A stretch of DNA of 64,000 bases, taken from Neospora caninum Liverpool (Eukaryota; Apicomplexa; Conoidasida; Eucoccidiorida; Sarcocystidae). The translations under genes were made by a program, and so were the position numbers. Under the pieces are notes generated by a model. It saw only the letters and a list, made by a program, of their open reading frames with translations, was not told the origin of the DNA and searched no databases. The stretch's first letter is position 1, and every line of letters starts with the position of its first letter. This document shows positions 1-9,473 of the stretch, one piece after another. The DNA is taken from NCBI RefSeq assembly GCF_000208865.1, contig NC_018395.1, positions 2,325,920 through 2,389,919 of the forward strand, read 5' to 3'.

Positions 1-1829
1 GGAGAGGGGGTTTTGCGAAGAAGGCGGAAAGAGGCGGCAGGGTTTTCTGCCATGCTGGTGGTGCCTCTGTTGTCAGGAAATGCGAAGTCGAACGAAGCAG
101 AAAGAAAGCCGCTTTCTTTCTTCCGGCGAGGTTTAGAGAAGGCATAATGTGTGGGTTGCATCGACGACGTCTGCGAGAAAAAAACAGAGGGCGGGCGAGA
201 GGTGGAGGAAAGGTGCACACTGGCGGGGCTTCTTTTTTTGGAAAGACGAGGGGAACACGTCTCTGCGTCGTTGGAAGGCGAAGGCACAGGGAACGGGCGT
301 GTGAAGCTGTTGGGGACGAGGTCACCGACCGCAGAGAAATCAAGAGGTAACTGGAGAAGAGGAGGAATCCACGCCATGTGCGTTTGGAGAGGGAGAGCAA
401 AGTGGGGAGGGAGAAACGCGAATCAGCCACGAAGTCAGGAGGAAAGTTGTCGCGTCTGCTGAAACTCCACGCGGCTGCCTTTCCGCCGTTTCTCATGCTT
501 TTCTCTGCGTCTGCGGGGTTCAGTGGGCGACGCCATCTCACGCAGAGAGCACTGGAAAGCGAATGAGAAGGACGGGCAAGAGGAGGGATTTGGTTTACCG
601 TGTGGACGCGGTTCGAGGACAGAGACGCAAAAACAGGCGAACTCGTAAATTGCAAGACACAACAAAGACGCTGTCAAGATTCGTGCGAGTTCACATGCGA
701 GGGCGATTTCTCTTTTTTCATGCGCGGCACTTCTCACGCATCTCTCTCGCTGTCGAGGGTATATGCAGCCCGGCACCGGTCTCAGTGCACATGTACAGCC
801 CAGGGGCCTGGCCCTATTTAAGGGTATTAAGACAGTCTGGGAAGAACTTGAAGGCTGTCTTTTCATTGTTTCGGAGCGGAGGCGCTGCCGGCCCTCTCTG
901 CCACGAAAAGCCCCGTTTGCTCGCGCACATCCCATGATGTATTCGAGTCCGAATGCGTAGAGACTGACGGGTCTCTGATGCACTGTATGTGCACCCGAGT
1001 CGTGTGTGAAGTTCTTGCGCTGGTCCATGGCGACACAGAAGGACTGAGTGGGTTTTTTGTCCCTTTCTACATGGCTTCGTGTCGTCGGTTTCCTAGGCTC
1101 GGTTGCCGTATCGTTTCTTGCGCTGACTGGTGGCTTTTTTTCTTGCCCGATTTCTCGCCTTTTAAAATGTTTCTCTCGACTGTATACCTAAAGCCACGCA
1201 TGCCGTGGATTTTTTCCCCAGCAAAGGCCAGCCGGGAAACTCTTCTTCCCGTTCATCAAAGCACGTGGCGATCGGACGCAGGTCCGCACAATGCCTCTCT
1301 TTCCTCCTCTCTTCTCTCGTCTCTTCTGCGCTGTCCGGTCTTCCAGCTCTGTCGGTGGTTGCTACCTTGATATGCGTCTTTGCGGCGTTGTGTCTCATTT
1401 TTCTCTCGTCTCCCGTATTTGTCTCTTCATATCGGCTGGTTCACAACAAAAATGAATGGTGCTTCCGCGGCTGTTTGGGGTAAAGCCTGCTCTTTGCGCG
1501 AACGTGGAAGGCTCACCCGGTCCAGCGCTCGCCAGCGTGTGCCGCTGTGGGAAGTGGCGGGGAGAGTGCACCTCGTCAATGTGTTCTTCCTGTGAAAGCC
1601 CCACGGATTTTGACTCTTTCGTTCCTTTTTAAACGGAGAAAGCTGTCACTGGGCATGCTGCGGATTCCTGGAAAACGCGCCAAACACCCTAGATATGTCT
1701 TGTCACTGCAGAACAGAACCAGAGGATAATGTTTTGCTGGCGCACACTGTCGAAACCTTTGTCGGAAACATTCGCGGCCAGTTCCTTACACAGACTGGAG
1801 CAGGAAGATTCCACAAGATATATATGCAG

Positions 1830-1852
1830 ATATATATATATATATATATATA
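1830..1852. repeat. (TA)n microsatellite
   Basis: Uninterrupted TA dinucleotide run, preceded by a shorter TATATGCAGA segment. Confidence 0.95.
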
Positions 1853-2292
1853 GTTTTCGGCAGTGAAGTGAAGGGTGAATGGTTTTCCACAGCCACGCTG
1901 ACACGGAGGTCCCCTCACACTCTCCGTGCCACCTAGCACATGTCAAATGTTTCTTTGTGCATGCGTTATATCCGGGTATCGCTTTTCCTAGTTCTCGACG
2001 TCATTCTAGACCTGTTCTTAGCTACTGGGCGTTAGAATCGCGGGGTGTCCGAACGGGGCCCGTTTATACTGCCTCGGCCGCTGTCGGTTGCTTTCCATAA
2101 CTCTCGGCGTGCCCTTTTTACCACATCAGCGGTTAGCTTGGCTCCATGTAGGTGATGCCTGTTTCCGGTCCGCAGGTTTCAACCGCTGCAGACCATATCG
2201 GCTGCGTAACATTGTCAGAGGCCTTTGATGCCGACTCCGATGCCCCTTTTTGTACGGGCCCAATGAAAACAGCAAAGGCGAACACGCGCCTC

Positions 2293-2311
2293 TATATATA
2301 TATATATATAT
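2293..2311. repeat. (TA)n microsatellite
   Basis: Short uninterrupted TA run between genes. Confidence 0.9.
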
Positions 2312-2570
2312 GTAGTCTGGAAGTTAGCGTCTGACATTTATTCCCGAGTACCAGCCTAGATGCACAGATGGACAATTACAGTTTTTGTTGCCGTTCACAT
2401 GTTGTAATATCAGAGTTTTGGATTTCTGCCTGTTGCATTGAAATTGTTCTAGCAACCCTACAGGAAATATGCATACGTTCATGTTGTAAGCTGTTTTTGT
2501 TTACCCTCTGACACACCTAAACTGTGAGTGCGAGAAAGGGGTAGGCACGTAGACAGCTAGAGTAGTTACA

Positions 2571-2571
<1 letters not shown>

Positions 2572-2620
<49 letters not shown>

Positions 2621-2660
2621 GTATATATATGTATATATATGTATGTATATGTTTATATAG
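2572..2660. repeat. (TA)n followed by GTATATATAT repeats
   Basis: About 38 bp of pure TA is followed by three copies of a 10-bp GTATATATAT unit and then degenerate copies. It is the longest TA-class tract in the left part of the window. Confidence 0.95.
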
Positions 2661-3316
2661 GCAAATACGTTTCTGCCGTCCGTGTTGGTGCAGCAGTGCC
2701 TCTCGAGGTGCGGAAAAAGATTCCACGTGGCCGACGAAGCCCGCACCGCTCCAGGATTGGAGGCATTTTCTTTCTCTTTCGAGTTCACGCTTCTGCTCCG
2801 AAAGGTGCCCCGCCCCTCTGGGAGAGACGATACTGAGCTTTTCTGTATGTCTTTCTGGACAGCGCAGACAGCGCCTACACTTGTTGACTTGCACGACCGG
2901 GGTCGACACGTCCCTGTGCCAAACAGGGGACGCAAAAAGAGACAAAAAACGTCTACGAAGAGACGGGAAAACACTGAAGAAAGACGGAGGAACAGATGGC
3001 CACCAAAACGACCGGAGAGACACCCAAGAGTGCCTTCACCTCTCGTACGAAGCGAGAATGGAAACGAAAAAGAAGGAAAAGAAATACAGTACAGGAGAAC
3101 AGAAAAGAGACGGAAGAGAAACAGACAGACGAGAAGGAAAGAGCTGGGGAAGAAAAGAAGAAACGACGGAGAAGGAAGCAAAAGAGAACCGCGAAATCCC
3201 CTTTTCGGATCTGCAATAGCTGCAACGAAACTTCTGAGGTTTTCCTGTACAACAAGAGCGAGAAGGGAAATGAAACCAAGTGGTTGAAAGGCAAATAAAT
3301 AATGGAATTTCATAGC

Positions 3317-3342
3317 ATATATATATATATATATATATATAT
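3317..3342. repeat. (TA)n microsatellite
   Basis: Uninterrupted TA run, 28 bp before a compound CT/TA repeat. Confidence 0.95.
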
Positions 3343-3369
3343 GAATATACATGGATATTTGCTAATCAC

Positions 3370-3374
3370 TCTCC

Positions 3375-3414
<40 letters not shown>
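3370..3414. repeat. Compound (CT)n(TA)n microsatellite
   Basis: A run of CT dinucleotides changes directly into a run of TA dinucleotides. Confidence 0.95.
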
Positions 3415-3456
3415 CTGCAAAAAAAACACAACTCGTTGCATATAGAGTGTGTCGTG

Positions 3457-3557
3457 AATGTGCATCGACGCATATGTACACCGGAGCGTTCTGAGTAGCT
3501 CTACGGAAATGTGCATCGACGCACATGTACACCGGCGCGTTCTGACTAGCTCTACGG
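3457..3557. repeat. Tandem duplication, 50-bp unit, period 51
   Basis: Two copies (3457-3506 and 3508-3557) differ at only three positions. Each holds a near-palindromic GTGCATCGACGCA(T/C)ATGTAC core. It lies about 40 bp beyond the stop codon of the uS2-like gene, so it probably falls in that gene's 3' untranslated region. Confidence 0.9.
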
Positions 3558-3597
3558 GTTCTTATGTTCGAATTGTGTCGGGCCCCCGTTTCACCGT

Positions 3598-4089
3598 TCA
3601 CCCTGGAATTTGTTTGGTGCGTTCTTCGGCGTCGGCTTCGTCGAGGAACTCGCGCGCGAGCAGCTGCCTGAGCGCGGCATCTGTGCGCGTGGAAGGCGCC
3701 GGCAGCAGGTAGTCGATCACCTTGAGGATCTCGGGGTGTTCGTGGATTTCCCGCGGTGTACATACACCCAGGACGGGGACGTTGATGCGGTACAGGTGCT
3801 TGGCGAACAAGACAGGGTCGAGACAGATGATAAGAGAGTAGTGGACGGAGGCGGACGAGAGAATCGAGGACTGCGCAGAGACGGCAGAGGCGACCACAGT
3901 CAGCCCGTCAAAGTGTTTCGGCCACTGAATGTTCACTTGATTCTTGTTGCCGAGACACAGAGCGCGGCAGTTGGGCTTCGACTTCAACGCCTGGAGGAAC
4001 TTGAACGTTCGCCGGTAGTGCATGAGGGTGGTGTACGGGTCACAGACATAGTGCGTCGACAGACGCGTCGGAATACGATTAAAATTCAT
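3598..4089 (-). CDS. Probable mitochondrial small-subunit ribosomal protein uS2
   Basis: The 163-residue frame reads like the C-terminal two thirds of a divergent S2 protein. Residues 20-51 resemble the S2 helix that ends in a glycine-containing turn (LGNKNQ at 46-51, usually VGTK.Q). Residues 86-92 (LIICLDP) match the strand with the conserved Asp-Pro, and 103-110 (NVPVLGVC) the 'G/N-IPV-x-x-V' strand. About residues 126-133 (YLLPAPST) correspond to the 'PIPGND' turn. S2 binds 16S-type rRNA in the small subunit. A nuclear, diverged copy suggests the mitochondrial ribosome, since coccidian apicoplast S2 is organelle-encoded. The ATG at 4089 is the first in frame; the open frame continues upstream only through a purine/pyrimidine repeat. 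The family's N-terminal part is missing, so an upstream exon may exist. Assignment rests on motif order, not on a search. Confidence 0.5.
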   Translation of the reverse strand: MNFNRIPTRLSTHYVCDPYTTLMHYRRTFKFLQALKSKPNCRALCLGNKNQVNIQWPKHFDGLTVVASAVSAQSSILSSASVHYSLIICLDPVLFAKHLYRINVPVLGVCTPREIHEHPEILKVIDYLLPAPSTRTDAALRQLLAREFLDEADAEERTKQIPG

Positions 4090-4245
4090 CGTCGAAGAAA
4101 AGGGAAGGGAACGACGAGACGGAAGGGAACAAAGACGAGAGGGAAGGGAGCAGAGACGAGAGGGAAGGGAACAAAGGCGAGAGGGAAGGGAGCAGAGACG
4201 AGAGGGAAGGGAACAAAGGCGAGAGGGAGGAGACAGGGGAACAGC
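4090..4245. repeat. Purine-rich tandem repeat, about 20-bp unit
   Basis: On the + strand a unit close to GAGAGGGAAGGGAACAAAGGC recurs about six times with A/G differences. On the coding (minus) strand it forms an uninterrupted pyrimidine tract without AG dinucleotides, ending just before the ATG of the uS2-like gene. It is either a long pyrimidine-rich leader or the acceptor side of an intron. Confidence 0.85.
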
Positions 4246-6913
4246 TCCAGGGGCGGGTGCACCGTTGGAGGACAACAGAGGAAATGGAGAGAAGAAGCTG
4301 AGGGCAGCCGCGGAAGGGGGGCAGAGGCGAGGAAGGTTTGAGCAGGAAGTTCCCTAGACTTCCTCCAGTGCCTGTGTGCTTCCAGGGCGCCTCAACACAG
4401 GCAACGGAGAAGGCCTGAAGGTGGAAGGCAGATTTCTTTTAGCAACTTTACAACTCGAAGAGGCAGAGAACAAGACGCTTCATCTCCTCCAGCTTTTTCT
4501 TTCTGTTACTCCATTCTGCGTGTTTCCGACAGATCTCGCTCTCTTGTATCCCCGCGCTCCGTTTCTACCTTTCCCCCCTCTCTCGGCTCTGCATCTTCTC
4601 TACCTTCGTGTGCCGTCTCCGCATTTGCCTTCCTTGTCTTTTCCTTCCTCATCGTTCCCCTCTCTTGTCTTTCCGCTGTTTCCTTCCTTTCCGCGTCCTC
4701 CGTGTTTTCGTTCTCCCTGTTTGAAGACGAGAAGAAGTGTCTCACAGGCCTAGCTGTGCGCAACTCAAGACGCTCGAGCCTACGTAGCGTTTTCTCTGTC
4801 GCCAATCCCCATGAAAGAAATGCCGACCAAAGTCGGCACTCGGCCGTCTGTTTTTCAGCCGAATCCACGGGAAAATCGCGCAGTGTCGGCACACAGTTGA
4901 TCTCCACCGCAAACCCTCGAGAAACGTTTCGACGGCTCGCGAGATGAAAAGACACAAGAAATGGATGAAATGTCGACAAAAATCAATTCCTCAGGAGAAA
5001 GAGAATTTTAGAGAAAGCGGGAACTGTAAACCTGCCGATCCACATGCAGGTCGCCGGGCATCCTGCTCGAGTGTCTATACACCCAGTCAACGCATGTGCA
5101 AAAGGAAACGCGGAAATGCATGCCGGTGAGTGGCCAGGCGCCAGTTGAAAACGATCCTTCGCGTGTTTTTTTTCGAGGCACGAGGACAAGGCAGAAAGCA
5201 AAGAGTGTGAACAGAGAGAAGAAACAGAGAGCTGAGGATCGAGAAAACAAGGCTCCGGCGCGGACGCGGTCCGCTCGATTTGCCTTGTCGGGCCCGCAGC
5301 TGAAACAGGAACTCGAGACACAGAGGCGACGGGGGGAGCGCAGAGAGGGGTCGGAGACAAAGGGAAAAAGGCTTTTCGAGTCTGGATATAGGACCGCTTG
5401 AGGGGCGCATAGGGCCCAGCTGGGACGTGAAATCAAAGGCAAAACTTTCTTCTCGCTTCGTCTGTACCTCGGTTGCCTGGTCCGTCAATCTGGGTACCCA
5501 TGATTACGGTCTGTCTACGTCGATTATCTGCCGACACCAAATGAAGGTGTTTACATGCACCTACAGTCACACGCATCTCTTTGTTGCATGCCAATTTCTG
5601 GGAGGTGTTTTCGGCTTCAGCTGGGCATCTACACATCCGCACATGCATATATGTTGTTATATGTGTGCATACATGCATCGCCCCAATATCTTGCCACATC
5701 GGTTTGATGCCTTTCCCTCTCGAGAAGCATGAGCCATCGTTTCTGGGCTTTTTTCTGTCTTTGAAGAAAGTGGCCTCTCCACTGACGAGACAGTAGGCAA
5801 CCTGGAGAGAGAGCGCTGAAGACTCTGTGTCTCGCCGTTGCCAACACGCGAACCAGGATGTGCGCGAGAAGGTGGCTGCTCCACCCCGTGAAAGCATTTC
5901 ACATGACGTTTCCAGACTTTGCGCTGTGTTTCTTGGGTGAATTTCCTCGTTCTTCTGTGGTGGACAGACCCCGATGAAAATTGGGGATCGGCAAGACTCG
6001 GGGCACTTTGTTTGGAAACTGGGCGACGCAGAGAAGCGTCTAGAGGATGCGAGCGAGCGCCCTCGACCGGGCCGCCGAACGTTTGCGATGGACAGTAAAA
6101 CAAAAGGCATGTAGGAAAAACGCCGGAGACAAAACAAAACAGCACCTGTGAAAACGCGCAGGCGATGCCCGCAACAACCTGGCCCCGGAGCATGCACGCG
6201 GGCGCGTCCGGTGGAGAGTCATGAGCAACAAAAAATACCAAATGTGAACACAGTTGAGCCGGAATACACATTTTCCCCAATGTACGTGACTGTCGAGAAT
6301 TGGATTCATGAGTATAACAAGTGCACATCCCCGTTAAGCTTTTTTCCGGGGACATTTTCCGAGCAGCAAACGGCACCTGCGTAGGGCTCAACGCGAGCGA
6401 GGAATCTGTCTGTTGCGTTCCAGAGACTCCTCTTGTTGACCTTTACAGACAAAACAGTGCGCCGGGTGCAACGAACTCCTAGTGAGACACCAAATCCCCC
6501 TTTCTTCCAAGTTCCCCCCCATGCAGTCTAGAGCGGCAAGCACGCCTCCGCTGTAGGAAGCAGGATTCCTCCATACACCCACCCTTCGCCTGGTTCGTAA
6601 TGGGGCATTTTAGGACCACGCTAAGAGAAAGCAAAACGATAGATAAACGCCAAGCATTCGGCACAGCAGGAGCGGATATGAGAGACCGAGTCGCGCACGC
6701 GATGGAGCATCAGATGAAGAAACGTCAAAAGCGGACGCCTTGACGGGCCACGCAAGGAAGGGTTTTATCTTTTGAAACGACGACTGAACGAAACGGCTGC
6801 GTCCACGGTTGCCTCCTGTCTCAGCGTGGGAGCACGAGTTGAACTGAGGGTTAACCAATGTAGCATCATAACTGCGGCCTTTGCTGTCCCCAGCCGCAAT
6901 GTACACTTATCCA

Positions 6914-6947
<34 letters not shown>

Positions 6948-7460
6948 ATATATATATATATAGATAAAGATATATATAAATCAAGATATATATATCGCAG
7001 GTTCGATTTAAAGTCCCGTGCCACTACAGAGATCCCCGGGCGTGTGTCGTCGCCGATGAGCTACCCGGGCTCCAGGCATTCACCAGGAGCGTGTACCGTG
7101 GAGCCAGTCACGATCGAGCTCCGCAAGACAGGGGTTCACCGTGCGCAAGCTGTCTCTTGTCTGCCGCGATTTTTGAGAAAGCACTCTGTGCCACGCTCTC
7201 CCGATTTGAGAGAGAGCCCCTGGTAGGCGTCTCGCTCGCCTCTCACACCTCGCCTTTTCCCGGAGAGACGGTGAGCGATCCTAGTCCACGCTCAGAAAAG
7301 GCGCCGCCCACAGCTCTGCTTCGTTCGCCTCTGCAGTGTCACTGCTAGGTCGCTGATGTCTGTTCCGCAGTTCCCGTCGGCATTCGTCTGCCTCGTTGAA
7401 ACGGACAGGTTTTCGCTTCCCGATTGCCTTCCGCGTCTCGATTGTCACCTGCTCGGATCC
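4246..7460. other. Intergenic stretch, no gene recognised
   Basis: Several 70-250 residue open frames exist on both strands (for example minus 5433-6197), but they start at non-ATG codons, overlap each other and contain no domain I recognise. Missing 5' exons of the uS2-like gene would lie here. A long compound TA tract sits at 6916-6995. Confidence 0.45.
6916..6995. repeat. (TA)n cluster with imperfect arms
   Basis: Two TA runs are separated by AGATAAAGA-type interruptions, followed by further ATATAT segments. It lies about 470 bp past the 3' end of the DA1-like gene. Confidence 0.9.
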
Positions 7461-9473
7461 CTAGACAGCCTCCCTCGCCGTCGCACGGAGCCCGTCCCTT
7501 TCCGTTCCCTTCATCCTGCGCGCAGCGGCAACGAAGTTGTCGAGATTGTCTCCGTAGGTCTCGGTGAGTTCGACGGTTTTGGCCAGCCCGATGGCGGCAA
7601 TCACTTCCCTCATTGCGCGGTAGCCGTCGCCGTAGCACACGTGCGTGTCGGATTCCATGTCGCCCAGGCGACCGTTGATCACGCGCCTTTCAAAGTTTAA
7701 AAAGAGTTTCTCCAACTCGACGGCAGCGGGCGAGTCGCGCTGGATGTCTGAGAAGACGGGACTGTCTAGAGGGCTCGGCACGCCCGCCGCCGTTTCGCCC
7801 GCAAGCAAATCCGCTTCGCGCGCGTCGATGGCCTCTAACCGGTCCTTGAAAATCGCCGACGAGACCCAGTTGCACATTCCCTCTTCGACGTCCAGGCGCA
7901 GGCTGCCTTCGCCAGGCTGGCGGCACCAGATGAACGCGTGGAGCAACTCGTGGGTCAGGTGACTGAGGAAGAAGGTTTGGGGGAGGCCGCGTACGACTCC
8001 AACGCGCCGCACGAGTCGCTCAGGGACCGACGAACTTCCATGAGTTCCCGGCCTCACCGGCAGCTTTTCCGTCTCGCACCGCCCGTAAATGTTTGTCGCT
8101 GGCGTCGGGTTCAGCTCCGCGAAAGTGACGGCCTCGACCGCGATGGTGAAGGACCGCTGAGACTGTAGAGTCGGCGTGTGTGTGCGTGTGGCCCCACCAG
8201 CGAATGCCTCACACGGGCGCCCTTGTTCAATACTCAGAGTCCCGGGTAGGCTCTCGTGCGAGCGGATGAAGACTCGGTTGCCGGCTGCACTGCCTGGCTT
8301 CGGAGGCGGAGAGCTCCCTGCTGGGCAGTTGACGTGGGCTTGCAGCGCCTCTTGTGTGTCGAGACGCTCCAGGAGGTGTTCCACGTCTTCGGTTCGTTGG
8401 TATTTCAAAAGGTCGTCCGTGAAGTGCACGCCATGCGACTGGAGCCACGCCAGAGCAGTCGCGGTGGAACGGGCGAGACTCCGCCGGGACCGTACCGGGC
8501 ACAGCAAAGCGCAGTGGCCGCAGAGATGCATACCGCCTTCCTCGGATCTGTGGGGACACAAGTAGGACTTCGTTCCGTTCTTCAGGTCGACAACCGCGTC
8601 AAACGCTTTCCGGTGACAGGTGCTGCACGACGGCCCGGCGGCGCACGGCGTGCACATGATGAATTCTGGCCACATCTGGACCAAGTGCTTGTGTGAGCGG
8701 AGCCGCGCGCCACAGTATGTACACCAGAGGCGTATTCCCGTCTGCATCGGCACGGTGAATCCAGGAATCAAGCGCCTCCGCGCTGTCCCGTCCGAGCTCT
8801 GCACGGGCAGAGAGGCAGTCCGCGTCAGGGAGGGCGTGGCCGGTCTGGACCCGAGCAAGTCGGAATCCTGCGGCAGAGCCTCGAGAGACCGCGCGACCGG
8901 AATCGCCCAACTTTCAGCCCGATCGGGAGAGTTCACAGGCTTGCGACACGACGCGGGCCGCGCAACGGACTCAGAAGAACAGGAGGGAGACAGCGGAGGC
9001 GTGTACACTTTCCCCTGCAACTGGGCTGCGCGTGTCCCCAGACTGTTTCCCGGTGTGCTCCAAGCCATCGAAGGCAAAACTAGGGAAGAACCACGCAACA
9101 GCTCCTTAGGCGGTCTCGACATTGCGACGGCAGGCAAACCGGCGTAGAGCACGGGCACAGACACCGACTTTCCTGCGAATTTGCTGTCGGCCTCTTCGGC
9201 GTCATTCGCCCAGGCGCGCGTTTTCTGCCGACAGTCAGCCTCGCTGTGGGCTACTGGGATGCTGCCAGGGACATTCTGAGCAACTGCGCGAACGGAGGGC
9301 GGGCCCATGACAAACGAAGACGTTTCCCGGTGGTATCCAACTTTGGAACTCTGCTGAGCAAACCGCTGGGTTAGCGGCGACACTCGTCCGTCGGGTTTCA
9401 CGCCCGTGCGGTGAGCCTCGGCCTCTGGGCGCAAGGTCCAGGGTGCGAAGTTCAAACCCCACGGAGACGCCAT
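7461..9473 (-). CDS. DA1-like zinc metallopeptidase with LIM-like zinc-binding region
   Basis: A 670-aa frame from ATG at 9473. Residues 1-235 are low-complexity and Ser/Pro-rich. Residues 248-330 hold a Cys/His cluster (C251, C254, C274, C277, C283, C286, C306, H308, H317, C318, H320, C321, C325) in the order expected of the LIM-like region of plant DA1. Residues 490-532 carry the signature: a GLP turn at 496-498, then THELLH (H508, E509, H512) and a downstream VEEGMC with E530/E531, the HExxH...EEG zinc site of the Da1-like peptidase family. Residues 614-640 (YGDGYRA...GL..T) match the family's C-terminal 'FGDGFRA' block. In plants DA1 is a ubiquitin-activated peptidase limiting growth; no ubiquitin-interacting motif is evident here. 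The minus strand just before the ATG has a pyrimidine-rich tract ending in CTGCTTCAG, so a spliced 5' leader or extra N-terminal exon is possible. Confidence 0.8.
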   Translation of the reverse strand: MASPWGLNFAPWTLRPEAEAHRTGVKPDGRVSPLTQRFAQQSSKVGYHRETSSFVMGPPSVRAVAQNVPGSIPVAHSEADCRQKTRAWANDAEEADSKFAGKSVSVPVLYAGLPAVAMSRPPKELLRGSSLVLPSMAWSTPGNSLGTRAAQLQGKVYTPPLSPSCSSESVARPASCRKPVNSPDRAESWAIPVARSLEALPQDSDLLGSRPATPSLTRTASLPVQSSDGTARRRLIPGFTVPMQTGIRLWCTYCGARLRSHKHLVQMWPEFIMCTPCAAGPSCSTCHRKAFDAVVDLKNGTKSYLCPHRSEEGGMHLCGHCALLCPVRSRRSLARSTATALAWLQSHGVHFTDDLLKYQRTEDVEHLLERLDTQEALQAHVNCPAGSSPPPKPGSAAGNRVFIRSHESLPGTLSIEQGRPCEAFAGGATRTHTPTLQSQRSFTIAVEAVTFAELNPTPATNIYGRCETEKLPVRPGTHGSSSVPERLVRRVGVVRGLPQTFFLSHLTHELLHAFIWCRQPGEGSLRLDVEEGMCNWVSSAIFKDRLEAIDAREADLLAGETAAGVPSPLDSPVFSDIQRDSPAAVELEKLFLNFERRVINGRLGDMESDTHVCYGDGYRAMREVIAAIGLAKTVELTETYGDNLDNFVAAARRMKGTERDGLRATAREAV

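Larger units (their letters stand above)
1..3597. other. Non-coding flank, no gene recognised
   Basis: Open frames here are short, overlap on both strands, mostly lack an ATG, and give Arg/Ser/Cys-rich translations with no domain I recognise. The stretch holds several (TA)n tracts, a purine-rich segment at about 2930-3200 and a 51-bp tandem duplication next to the uS2-like gene. An untranslated region of a gene to the left is possible, but nothing in the sequence shows it. Confidence 0.5.

Noticed and set aside
5433..6391. Two overlapping minus-strand frames of about 250 residues
   Set aside because: They overlap each other in different frames, start at non-ATG codons and show no ordered domain.
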